16,711 nt of DNA from Lentisphaeria bacterium. Its GTDB lineage: Bacteria; Verrucomicrobiota; Lentisphaeria; JABSQK01; UBA12247. Position numbers and translations under genes: made by a program. Under the pieces are notes generated by a model. The model was not told where the DNA came from, searched no databases, and saw only the letters and a program-made list of their open reading frames with translations. The DNA is taken from positions 1 through 16,711 of the forward strand of contig DMTJ01000209.1 of assembly GCA_003477185.1 (NCBI GenBank), written 5' to 3'. Of the stretch, positions 1-7,881 are shown one piece after another; the first letter of the stretch is position 1, and every line of letters starts with the position of its first letter.

Positions 1-1
1 A

Positions 2-2263
2 ATGATGCCTCAGAATCCAGTAATGCCGCAGTATCCAGTCATGCCTCAGAGCCCGCAGCTTCGCTCAGGAGTGCCTGCTCAAGGTGTTGTTCAGCAAGGC
101 CTGCAGCCGATGTTTGCACAGCCGCAGCCAATGGTGCCTGGATATCCGATGCAGTACTATTACCCAATACCGATGCCGGGTTATTCCAGTCCTCAGTACT
201 CGCAGTCTGCGACGCAACATACGGTGCCTCAGGTGCAGCCCAATGAGGCTTTTGCCAGCCAGGATCCCGAGTTGGACCATCTGCAGCAGGAAAACCTTGA
301 CTTGTTGGCGACGCTGCGTGGAATTAGCGAGGATCTGGGTCGCAACGCCGCAAGTAGCGCATTTTCTCCCGATATCCCGGGTGATGCAAGGCCGGATGCT
401 GGACTTGCGCCTGCGGTCGGGCCCAAGGTTGTCTCCGGCGTGAAGCCGTCGCGGACCATGGCCCTTGATGCGCCCCCACGTTTTCAGGATTCTTGGGAAG
501 ACTGGGAGCGGGCTGTGAGTCGCGGCACCACCAGTGAACTTGCCGGCAGCGAACCGTTTCTGAGTGACTCGTTCCTGACTGCAGACCAACTCACAGCTGC
601 CTTTGGGGCAATGGATGCAGCGCAGGCGACCGATGACGCGATGCCTGACTCCGGAAACGGCGTATCATACAACACATTCTTCCGCCGCGAAGATAAGAGA
701 ATCTCGCCGGGATTCCGAGCTGGTCCCTTGCGCCTTGAGGTCTTTGATACCCTCCTCTCCGCCCCCGGGAAGTTCGACCAAAATCTTGTAGACGAACAGT
801 TTCAGCCGAGCGAAGCGAAATTTCGTCTCGGGAATCTGTTTCTGGATGCCAGCCACATCACCGTTGGTGCTGCCTGGTCTGACAATTTTGGAGACGACTA
901 TGATGGCGAGCCGAAGGATGCTGGCATGGTAAGCTTCGTCGCGTTGGAGGATGTCGCCGGTATCATTCAGCTCTCAGAAGGCTTTCAATGGTCGGTTCGT
1001 GGTGACTTCGTTTGGCTTATTAACGACGAGATTGGTGGGGCGAGCGGCTTCGGTTTGGATAAGGACGTCGCGGACATGGCCTTCGGGAAGGGGCAAAGCG
1101 AAATTTTCCGGACCGAGTTCTCACAGGAAGCGCGCGCAGGCGGCTGGGACATCCTGATTACGAACGAGTTGATGATGGGCGACGCTGGAATAACGGGAGA
1201 ATTCGATGGTGAGTTGTGGAGCCAGTTGGAGTTGCTCGAAGAGCGTGGCTTGGATGTTGACTCCGCAACTGAGTTGCGTCTGGACAGCTTTATGACGACG
1301 GGCAGCGTCGCGTCCTCTTTGAGTCCGGTGAATCGCTCGCAGACGCCCGCGGTTTCCCGGTTCGACAGCCGGAGTGATATCGAAACGCGCATTATGCAGA
1401 ATAATCTGGGCCTGTATGCCGAGAAGGTACTTCCCACACAGACGCGAATCAGCAGCTTGCTCTGGCGTCAGGACATTTTGGATACTGGTCTCGACCAAGA
1501 TGTCACCGAGGGCGAGATCGAATCTTGGAGTGAAGGCTGGACCCTTAAACTTGATTCCCAGCGTGATATGCGCTTCAAGCCTGCCCTTACCTATCAACTC
1601 GAGCACGATAACTCGGATGAGGACTGGCAGGAGTCAGCAGTTGCATCCTTCACTGCGCCTCTTACCGACTATATCTACTCTACCGGTAGTATGGGCTATA
1701 CCAGATTTCATGGGGTCGATCAAGGCGAAGTGCTGTCCGACCTCCACGTTTCGCATCAGCCCAATCCCGATTTAATTCACAGCGTCAGCTACAGCAGAAC
1801 CGTGATCGAGCCGAAGCATGACATTGCCTCGGTGATTCGCTACTCCTTGCAGCAGCGCCTCGGGCCGCACTGGCTCGCATCTTTTGTTTCCGGTCGGCAG
1901 ACAGTCAAGACCTTGGCTGACGGCGGAGATAATGACGAGTGGACATCTGTGGGCAGTATTACCTTCACTCCCGGGCGGCGTTTACGTATGTCGCTACGAA
2001 CTGGATATAGTGAGGGTCATGACGGCCGGCAGACACCGTGGGATTATCAGTTCTCAGGCCGGTATCAATTCCGCGACAATATCGTGTTCGATTACACCCA
2101 GACTTGGCAGGACTACAATTGGGATAGCGAGTTCAACGCTCGGCTTCAACGTGGCCGCCTGGAAGCTGCATATCGCTGGACGGCAGAAGAAGCCGACAGC
2201 CCAACTCAATCGCGCGCTGAGAATCTATTCGTGTTGAGCTATAAGGTGCCGTTGCATTTCTAG
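2..2263 (+). CDS. outer-membrane beta-barrel protein of the polysaccharide locus (5' partial)
   Basis: At least 753 residues. The reading frame is open at the left edge and no signal peptide is visible, so the true start is probably upstream and the first ATGs in view are internal. Residues 1 to about 85 are rich in Pro, Gln, Met and Tyr and begin with MPQ-x-PV repeats. A short helical stretch (ELDHLQQENLDLLATL) follows. From about residue 225 to the end the chain alternates polar and aromatic/aliphatic residues in strand-like blocks with Asp/Gly/Asn-rich turns, and it ends LSYKVPLHF. A C-terminal Phe preceded by alternating hydrophobics is the usual outer-membrane barrel signature. I recognise no named family. 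Its place directly upstream of an OPX protein and a Wzc-like kinase suggests a porin through which the polymer leaves, as with the separate barrels paired with some OPX proteins in myxobacteria. Structural class is fairly sure; transport role is inference. Confidence 0.7.
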   Translation: MMPQNPVMPQYPVMPQSPQLRSGVPAQGVVQQGLQPMFAQPQPMVPGYPMQYYYPIPMPGYSSPQYSQSATQHTVPQVQPNEAFASQDPELDHLQQENLDLLATLRGISEDLGRNAASSAFSPDIPGDARPDAGLAPAVGPKVVSGVKPSRTMALDAPPRFQDSWEDWERAVSRGTTSELAGSEPFLSDSFLTADQLTAAFGAMDAAQATDDAMPDSGNGVSYNTFFRREDKRISPGFRAGPLRLEVFDTLLSAPGKFDQNLVDEQFQPSEAKFRLGNLFLDASHITVGAAWSDNFGDDYDGEPKDAGMVSFVALEDVAGIIQLSEGFQWSVRGDFVWLINDEIGGASGFGLDKDVADMAFGKGQSEIFRTEFSQEARAGGWDILITNELMMGDAGITGEFDGELWSQLELLEERGLDVDSATELRLDSFMTTGSVASSLSPVNRSQTPAVSRFDSRSDIETRIMQNNLGLYAEKVLPTQTRISSLLWRQDILDTGLDQDVTEGEIESWSEGWTLKLDSQRDMRFKPALTYQLEHDNSDEDWQESAVASFTAPLTDYIYSTGSMGYTRFHGVDQGEVLSDLHVSHQPNPDLIHSVSYSRTVIEPKHDIASVIRYSLQQRLGPHWLASFVSGRQTVKTLADGGDNDEWTSVGSITFTPGRRLRMSLRTGYSEGHDGRQTPWDYQFSGRYQFRDNIVFDYTQTWQDYNWDSEFNARLQRGRLEAAYRWTAEEADSPTQSRAENLFVLSYKVPLHF
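5..52 (+). repeat. MPQ-x-PV hexapeptide repeat at the visible N terminus
   Basis: Two complete 18-bp units (5-22 and 23-40) and a partial third (41-52) encode MPQNPV, MPQYPV and MPQS. The third codon positions differ between units, so the repeat is kept at protein level rather than being a fresh DNA duplication. The array touches the left edge and may continue upstream. It leads into a longer Pro/Gln-rich, probably disordered segment. Confidence 0.6.
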
Positions 2264-2866
2264 CTGAATTCTGCTGAGGCTGGATGTGCATAGTGGTCTG
2301 TTGGTGTTCAGTTGACATCCCATTGCCACGGGAAGAGAGTCGTATTGCCCAGTCTGCCTTCATCTTCCTATGTGATCGGACACTCGGCTAGTAGGGACTT
2401 GCCACGGGCTACCTTAGAATTTCCCGCCTCCAGCCCCCCCTCAAATCGCGACGGGCTTTAGGGGAGTGTCGTAGAGGGTACCGTTCATCCCCGGCAAAGC
2501 ATGCGGGGGGCTGTCGATAGGGCCGCCGTGTTGAGAGATCGAACCCTCGAGCCCTGCAATTAGCCCGTTGGGTCGCTTTGCAGCAGGCTCTACTGGCAGG
2601 GGACCCCGTCAAATGAAAAATAGCTGGAGCATGAAGCGATCCCCATTGTCACACCTTCGAGGTAGCCGAACGGCTTGGCACGCTCGCCAAAGTTGGGAGA
2701 GCCTTTTTTATGGCGCGGGCGCTGGTTCGCAGTCTAAAGTGCTCGATCGGTTACGGTTCTGGCTTGTTTCAGCCCGTTGGGACTGCCTAGATTGCCGAAC
2801 AATCACAGCGATGTGGTGGCAAAGTTTTGAGTGCCCGTTCTGCTACTCATTGAAAATCTGGTTATC

Positions 2867-2920
2867 AGCGACCTCTGGAATTTTTGCCCTGAAGTCGTTC
2901 TGCAAAAGCCAGAGGTTGCT
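2867..2920 (+). repeat. long stem-loop in the OPX leader (12 bp + 7 bp)
   Basis: An outer arm at 2867-2878 (AGCGACCTCTGG) pairs with 2909-2920 over 12 bp with one G-U wobble. After a two-base bulge (AA, 2879-2880), an inner arm at 2881-2887 (TTTTTGC) pairs with 2902-2908 (GCAAAAG) over 7 bp with one wobble. The terminal loop is 14 nt, with a possible GAA/TTC mini-stem. No T-tract follows the 3' arm, so it does not look like an intrinsic terminator. It lies about 285 bp upstream of the OPX start and could be a structured leader RNA element or a stability hairpin. Confidence 0.55.
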
Positions 2921-3032
2921 AGCTATCAATACGTTGCTCCGACAGGGCCCAGGCCAGTTCTTGAGTCCGGTCTCTCTCTCCCCCAAGGCACAACAGTAGT
3001 GGAGCGGCACTGTGGAGATCTGAATCTACGGT

Positions 3033-3055
3033 TGGAGAAGGACTTGACCTCTCCA
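3033..3055 (+). repeat. small inverted repeat, 6-bp stem
   Basis: TGGAGA (3033-3038) pairs perfectly with TCTCCA (3050-3055) around an 11-nt loop. It sits two bases before the larger hairpin at 3058-3095, so the two could form a stacked or mutually exclusive pair in a leader transcript. A 6-bp stem alone is weak evidence. Confidence 0.3.
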
Positions 3056-3057
3056 GG

Positions 3058-3095
3058 TGCTCGCCCTTTCAGGTTTTCCGTTTCTAGGGCGAGCA
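3058..3095 (+). repeat. 10-bp perfect inverted repeat near the OPX start
   Basis: TGCTCGCCCT (3058-3067) is perfectly complementary to AGGGCGAGCA (3086-3095) around an 18-nt pyrimidine-rich loop. It ends 110 bp before the OPX start codon. There is no following T-tract. It could be an RNA hairpin in the leader or a dyad operator for a DNA-binding regulator; the sequence does not decide between them. Confidence 0.45.
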
Positions 3096-3205
3096 CAGGC
3101 GGATCTGGGTTGTTCTGAATTTCGCTTTCAGCTGTTGCAATTAAAGTGCCGTCAGTTAACTTACCCCAGATAAATCTCAACAACTGTATTCGGGAGACAT
3201 ATTTG

Positions 3206-5356
3206 ATGAACCTAATCAACCTCAAAGCTTGGCCGTCCTTTTTCACCATCGGCCTCCTTCTAGTAACGGCCTCAATAGCAGAGGACTCACTCGATGATCC
3301 TTCCCTGACTGGCGAATTGAGTGCAATCGATGGGCCTCTCGCGCTAGACTCTTCGATGGAATCAATTCAGGAGCGAATTGCGGCGAAGAGTGAAGAGCGT
3401 AAGGCCTTGAAGAGTGAAGTTGTTTATATTCGCCACAAGATCGCCTACATCGAAGAGAAACTCACGAGCGATGACCCCTTGGATGCTGGCACCCGGGAAA
3501 CGCTGACTGCAGAACTGCGTCAGTGGCAGGATCGCTCAGCTAAGGCGGAAGATGACTTGGTGCGGGTGCAGGAAGAACAGGCCGAGCTGTTTCGGATAAT
3601 TGAAGAGATCAGCATTGATGTCGATGAGCCGGTGCTTCACGGTTTCCGCCTAGCGATCGCCGTCGCCGAGGATCAAGCATACAACGGCGAGTACGAAGTC
3701 CGTCCGACGACTGGGAATCTTGTTCTTCCTGGCCTGCCACGGATGTTTGTCGTAGGCAAGACGACAGCACAGATCGCCGTAATGATTGCTGACGAACTTC
3801 GGGCTGCGAATCTCATTGCCGGTGCACAAGTGAGCGTAGATGTAACCTATCGGCCTCCTGTTGCCTCGCCTGGTCAGACAATGGTGACGCCAGAGCCCAA
3901 GATGCAGGGGCAGCCAGTTGGTACGTCGATTACCTACGGTGCCAATGAGTTCGGGTTACCCAAGCCAATGACTGTTGATGTCCTCTACTTCTCCGGCGAG
4001 GTGATGCAGCCAGGCGCTTGGAAGATTCCGGGCGACTTTGAGAACCCCACACTGGTGAAGGCACTGCTCCGCATGCGTCTTACGGACAAAGCCGATCTGG
4101 CTCGAGTTCGCGTACTGCGTCTCGTTGGTGGTAGTGGCTTGGTGGAAGAGGTTGACGTGTCCGCAATTCTGCGTGGCGAGAGTCAGACCGCTGATTTTGT
4201 CGTGCTTCCTGACGATGTCATTGTTGTCCCTGCTAAGGGCGCGGGTGAGAACATCCTTTATCTGTCGGGTGAATTCGAAAAGCCAGGCGTATGGGAGATT
4301 CCCACAGGGTTCCAGCCTACTCTTGCGCAGGCTCTGTTGCGCGTGGATTTGAAAGACCTCGCCGATCTCGAGGCTGTTAAGGTTGTACGGATGACTGATA
4401 ATCGAGCAGTTGTCGAGGAAATCAATGTAGTGAAGGTGCTGGACGGCACCGGTCTGACAGCCGATTTCGAGTTGCAGCCGAAGGATATCATTACGGTTCC
4501 AACCAAGAAGTCAGCAGAGAACGTGCTGTACCTCTCCGGGCAGGTGGACAGCCCCGGCGTGTGGGAGATTCCCGCTGGCTTCGAGCCGACCATCGCAAAG
4601 ACACTGTTGCGTGTGAAGTTAGGCGAATTTGCTGATCTTAGCCAAGTTCAAGTTTTGCGCCTCGTGAATGGCAAGGGTGTCGCCAAGACGATCGACGTTG
4701 CGCGGATCCTCCAGGGGCAGGGACTAGTTCCCGACTTCAAACTGGAGAACAACGACATTGTGACCGTGCCTGTGCGAGGCTCCAAAGTTGCGAAAGAACG
4801 TCAGATCTTTGTGCGTGGTGAAGTCGGCAATCCTGGCGATCAGGGCCTGCCAATTGATCCAACCGAGGAAATGACCCCATACATGGCAATTTTGATGGCT
4901 GGTGGCCCAACGGCCAACGCCGACCTGATGAATGTGGAGCTTGTACGCACAGAGAATGGGCAGACAGTACGTCGCCGCGTCAACGTGGCAGCAATTCTAG
5001 CCGGTGAGGCCTCGGATGAAGTGATGCGCCACAAGGACGTCCTGATCATTCCTGGCAAGAATCGCACGAAGCGCGTCTATCTGACGGGCCGAATCAAGCA
5101 GCCTGGTATTTTGGAGATTCCACCGAACGAGAACCAGACACTGTACGCATCAATCGTCCATCGTGGCGGATTCGATCGCTTTGCTAACTTGCGCAAGACC
5201 TACGTTCTGCGTGATACCGGTGATGGCATGCGTGAACGAATCCCGGTTAATATCAAGGCACTACGAAACGGATTCATTCCGGACCTCATCCTTGAAGATA
5301 ACGACATTGTTGTTGTGCCCGAGAAATTCTTCTCATGGGGCGGCGACAACAACTGA
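3206..5356 (+). CDS. OPX/Wza-type polysaccharide export protein with five SLBB-like modules
   Basis: 716 residues from the ATG at 3206, chosen because GGGAGA at 3192-3197 is a good ribosome site and the product then opens with a clean signal peptide (Lys near the N terminus, hydrophobic core, cleavage likely after SIA, residue 25). A GTG at 3146 is open but would bury that signal. No lipobox Cys is present, unlike classical Wza. Order: signal 1-25; predicted coiled coil about 52-135, unusual before the export domain; Poly_export (PES)-like domain about 143-215; five SLBB/beta-grasp modules starting near residues 259, 350, 440, 534 and 624. The first three are closely alike (LY[FL]SG, PG-x-W-x-IP, LLR). 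The C terminus stops at the last module with no evident amphipathic membrane helix. Expected periplasmic/outer-membrane partner of the kinase 62 bp downstream. Family call is firm; stoichiometry and polymer are unknown. Confidence 0.88.
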   Translation: MNLINLKAWPSFFTIGLLLVTASIAEDSLDDPSLTGELSAIDGPLALDSSMESIQERIAAKSEERKALKSEVVYIRHKIAYIEEKLTSDDPLDAGTRETLTAELRQWQDRSAKAEDDLVRVQEEQAELFRIIEEISIDVDEPVLHGFRLAIAVAEDQAYNGEYEVRPTTGNLVLPGLPRMFVVGKTTAQIAVMIADELRAANLIAGAQVSVDVTYRPPVASPGQTMVTPEPKMQGQPVGTSITYGANEFGLPKPMTVDVLYFSGEVMQPGAWKIPGDFENPTLVKALLRMRLTDKADLARVRVLRLVGGSGLVEEVDVSAILRGESQTADFVVLPDDVIVVPAKGAGENILYLSGEFEKPGVWEIPTGFQPTLAQALLRVDLKDLADLEAVKVVRMTDNRAVVEEINVVKVLDGTGLTADFELQPKDIITVPTKKSAENVLYLSGQVDSPGVWEIPAGFEPTIAKTLLRVKLGEFADLSQVQVLRLVNGKGVAKTIDVARILQGQGLVPDFKLENNDIVTVPVRGSKVAKERQIFVRGEVGNPGDQGLPIDPTEEMTPYMAILMAGGPTANADLMNVELVRTENGQTVRRRVNVAAILAGEASDEVMRHKDVLIIPGKNRTKRVYLTGRIKQPGILEIPPNENQTLYASIVHRGGFDRFANLRKTYVLRDTGDGMRERIPVNIKALRNGFIPDLILEDNDIVVVPEKFFSWGGDNN

Positions 5357-5418
5357 TCGCATCGCTACTAGAACGGACTGACTGAACCCCCTAACGGGGC
5401 TTGCTGGAGACTATTTGC

Positions 5419-7587
5419 ATGGAACAGAAGCGTAACGGCGTAAGCCTAGTTGATCTGCAGAGCTACCTCGCCATGGGGTTGCGTCACTTTCGCCTGATGG
5501 TGTTATTGATGTGCCTGGCTCTTGCTGCAGGTCTTGCCTATTACATTTTTAAGCGCCCGGTCTTTCACGCACGTTCGCTCGTGCAGGTGGAATACGAGCA
5601 TCGTCCCTTCACCGATGACGACCTGTGGAGTGATGCTGAGATGGAGTATGTGCTCCGGCAGTTGAACTCGCCCCATATCTTGGAACGTGCCCTCGCTGAG
5701 TTTGGTATTGAAGCTAGCTATTCTACGATTCGCAGCAAGTACATCAAGCAGATGCGCTCAGAGACTAACTCTGAGGGTAACATCGTAGTTCGGGTCTGGG
5801 CGACTTCCCCAGAACTTGCGAATAACGCAGTGTCGACAGCGATCGACGTTTTTTATCGGTATCGCTCGGAGAAGCGCAAGCTGCAGCGCAAACAGCAGAT
5901 TCTCGTCTACACCGAGGAAATGGGGCGCATGTTGCGTGACATGACCGAGTTTAACGACCGGATGCGGGCCTTTGTGATGTCCAGCCGTTTGCCGGAGGTT
6001 GAGGCAAGTATGGAGCGCTTGAAACAGGTGCCGGAGCAACTACAGCAAGTGCGGACCCGCCTTGCGATGTTGGAGCGTGCGCAGAGCGAGCTCCGCAAGG
6101 AGAACAAGACTGTTGCAGAGCGTCTCTCAATTATTGCGACGCTCGACGTAGGGCGTACCTTGAAGCCCGGTGAGGGTATTAGTAGCCTCGGTGATGGTGA
6201 GGAGGACGGAGTTCTTGAGGTTGACAACGACGTGATCGTTACTCCATGGATGAGCCAGAGCAGGATTACCGGTTGGGAAGAGGACCATAAGGCACTTGAG
6301 GAGCTGGCGGTAAAACGCGAGGAACTTCTGACCCAGAATTATTTGGCTCTCCACCCGAAGATCGCGGCATTAGACAACGAGATCAAGGAACTGCGTGAGG
6401 GCCTCGAGGGGATGCTGAACGGCGCATCTGATCAGCTTGAGTGGGAGATTTCCAAGCTTGAGGCGCATCGGACAGACCTTGAGAAAAAGATCCCGATGAA
6501 CCGCGCCGCGATGAACAACTACGAAGCAATTATGTGGGAATTTGAGCAGCTGGGTGTGACTGAATTCCCGTGGAAGGAAAAGTACCTTGAGATGGCTCGG
6601 AAGATTGCGGAGCTTGAGTATGCTGCCGAGACACCATTCGCGACTCGACTGGAGTATATGGGTATTTTGGACCGCAGCCGCCACGCCGTGTCACCGAACC
6701 GCGGTAAACTACTGGTCATGTCCTTGGGTATGGGGCTTGCGCTTTGTGTCGCATTTGTGTTTGTCATCGAATATCTTGATCACACAATTTCGCGCGTAGA
6801 CAAAGCGGAGCAGGTTCTCAGCATGCGTGGTTTGGGGATTGTGCCGCAGTTGCCGAGCTCGCTTACCGATGTGAATGAGATTCCATTGCTGACGGACGGC
6901 GAGTCTGAGTTTGGCCGCGCCCGAAGCTCAGTACGAGAGACATTTCGCGTGATTCGTGCCAACATCATGGAAAGTCGAGATTTTGAAGGCGATCGCCAGG
7001 TAATCATGGTAACGAGCTCAATTCCGAAGGAAGGAAAGTCCCTAGTCTCCTCCAATTTGGCTCTGAGTTTTGCCAGTGTGGGCGAAAAGACGCTGTTGAT
7101 CGACGCGGACATTCGGCGGCGGAGCTTGAGCCGTACCTTCAACCGTGGCTCTGGCCGAGGCTTGAGCGACGTGCTCAAGAACTATACAACACTAGACGAT
7201 GCTTGCGTGCTGACTGACCACGACTACCTTCATCTGTTGGCTGCTGGTACCCTAACCAGTCAGGCACCTGAGTTGCTGGCGGGGGCTAATTTTACGCAGC
7301 TGATGCAAGAATTGCGTCAGCGGTATCAACGAATTATCTTGGATACACCACCCATTCTTGGGCTTTCTGAGGCATGTGAGGTCCTCCGCTGCGTGGACGG
7401 TGTCGTTCTGGTTATTTGGAGTGCCTATACTCCAATGCATCAAGTGAAAGATAGCACAGCGTTGATGCGCGCTAATGGTGCACGCTTCTTCGGCTTTGTT
7501 CTGAATCGTCTTGACCTGTCTGGTGCCAAGAACTACTATCAATACTACTATTACTCCGATTACTACTACCGTAGCTACTCGAGCTGA
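5419..7587 (+). CDS. polysaccharide co-polymerase fused to BY-kinase (Wzc/ExoP type)
   Basis: 722 residues from the ATG at 5419, which has GGAGA at 5406-5410; an upstream TTG at 5401 is possible but poorer. Inner-membrane protein: Wzz-like N terminus with TM1 about residues 24-44, a long periplasmic coiled-coil section about 150-400, TM2 about 431-455 after SPNRG, then the cytoplasmic kinase. Kinase motifs are complete: Walker A SSIPKEGKS (533-541), Walker A' LLIDAD (559-564) and Walker B IILD (639-642). The C-terminal tail, residues 704-722, carries ten Tyr, the expected autophosphorylation cluster. In the family, cycles of tail phosphorylation control oligomerisation, chain length and export through the OPX partner, whose gene lies just upstream and is probably in the same operon. 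A short CCCC/GGGG dyad at 5388-5399 lies in the spacer. An intrinsic terminator follows the gene. Confidence 0.93.
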   Translation: MEQKRNGVSLVDLQSYLAMGLRHFRLMVLLMCLALAAGLAYYIFKRPVFHARSLVQVEYEHRPFTDDDLWSDAEMEYVLRQLNSPHILERALAEFGIEASYSTIRSKYIKQMRSETNSEGNIVVRVWATSPELANNAVSTAIDVFYRYRSEKRKLQRKQQILVYTEEMGRMLRDMTEFNDRMRAFVMSSRLPEVEASMERLKQVPEQLQQVRTRLAMLERAQSELRKENKTVAERLSIIATLDVGRTLKPGEGISSLGDGEEDGVLEVDNDVIVTPWMSQSRITGWEEDHKALEELAVKREELLTQNYLALHPKIAALDNEIKELREGLEGMLNGASDQLEWEISKLEAHRTDLEKKIPMNRAAMNNYEAIMWEFEQLGVTEFPWKEKYLEMARKIAELEYAAETPFATRLEYMGILDRSRHAVSPNRGKLLVMSLGMGLALCVAFVFVIEYLDHTISRVDKAEQVLSMRGLGIVPQLPSSLTDVNEIPLLTDGESEFGRARSSVRETFRVIRANIMESRDFEGDRQVIMVTSSIPKEGKSLVSSNLALSFASVGEKTLLIDADIRRRSLSRTFNRGSGRGLSDVLKNYTTLDDACVLTDHDYLHLLAAGTLTSQAPELLAGANFTQLMQELRQRYQRIILDTPPILGLSEACEVLRCVDGVVLVIWSAYTPMHQVKDSTALMRANGARFFGFVLNRLDLSGAKNYYQYYYYSDYYYRSYSS

Positions 7588-7614
7588 TAGCTGGGCTCGG
7601 ACGAGCTTATGGGA

Positions 7615-7645
7615 AGCCCGCTGGCCTCGGCTCGCGGGCTTTTTC
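7615..7645 (+). terminator. Rho-independent terminator after the BY-kinase gene
   Basis: AGCCCGC (7615-7621) pairs perfectly with GCGGGCT (7634-7640) around a 12-nt loop and runs straight into five T's (7640-7644). It lies 28 bp after the kinase stop codon, so the OPX-kinase pair probably forms its own transcription unit and the ligase gene needs another promoter or read-through. Confidence 0.8.
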
Positions 7646-7881
7646 GTGCAGTCGGCGGAGGCGCGGTTGGTCATGAGCCCCAGTAGAGAACTAAGGGCCG
7701 CCATCGCCGGGCCGGGCCTCTGCTTCTTGGATCTCAATAGTTAGCGTGAGAAGCCTACCATGAATGAACAATGCGAGCAGAACCAAACAGGTGCTTTGGG
7801 TCGTTTCTCTGTGTGCTCCGAGCTTTGTGACATTGCGCTGCACTTCATAGGGGACATGGGCTAGCCAGCCAGAACTCTGCT

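Larger units (their letters stand above)
2264..3205 (+). other. 942-bp non-coding region upstream of the OPX gene, rich in hairpins
   Basis: No convincing gene lies here: the open frames on both strands have no recognisable family, no good ribosome site and unlikely composition. The region separates the barrel gene from the export operon, is unusually long for co-directional genes in one locus, and holds several inverted repeats (listed separately at 2867-2920, 3033-3055 and 3058-3095). It also has two spaced direct repeats: TTGCCACGGG at 2323-2332 and 2399-2408, and AGCCCGTTGGG at 2562-2572 and 2771-2781. A TTGACA at 2312-2317 matches a -35 box but has no good -10 at normal spacing. No clear Rho-independent terminator follows the barrel gene. 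The simplest reading is a long regulatory leader; a decayed gene is the alternative. Confidence 0.5.

Noticed and set aside
2371..2390. CRP-like site starting TGTGA near 2371
   Set aside because: Only the left half-site matches; the right half is not TCACA.
2520..2590. tRNA-like GGTTCGATC text on the minus strand near 2540
   Set aside because: The flanking bases do not form a 5-bp T-stem and no acceptor or anticodon arms can be placed.
2560..2720. Possible cyclic-di-GMP (GEMM) riboswitch in the leader, from GCAAAGC-like and GTAGCCGAACGG text
   Set aside because: The conserved GEMM core and its two helices cannot be aligned; the resemblance is only to short fragments.
2568..3118. Two plus-strand open frames (2568-2999 and 2831-3118) in the gap before the OPX gene
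   Set aside because: No ribosome site, no recognisable domain, odd composition rich in Ser, Trp and Cys, and they overlap each other and the long hairpin.
5387..5400. CCCC-TAAC-GGGG dyad in the OPX-kinase spacer as a terminator
   Set aside because: Four-base stem, no T-tract, and it would split two genes that are expected to be co-expressed.
7760..7864. 34-codon open frame just upstream of the ligase gene, with three Cys
   Set aside because: No Shine-Dalgarno, no similarity to a known leader peptide, and a frame of this length is common by chance.
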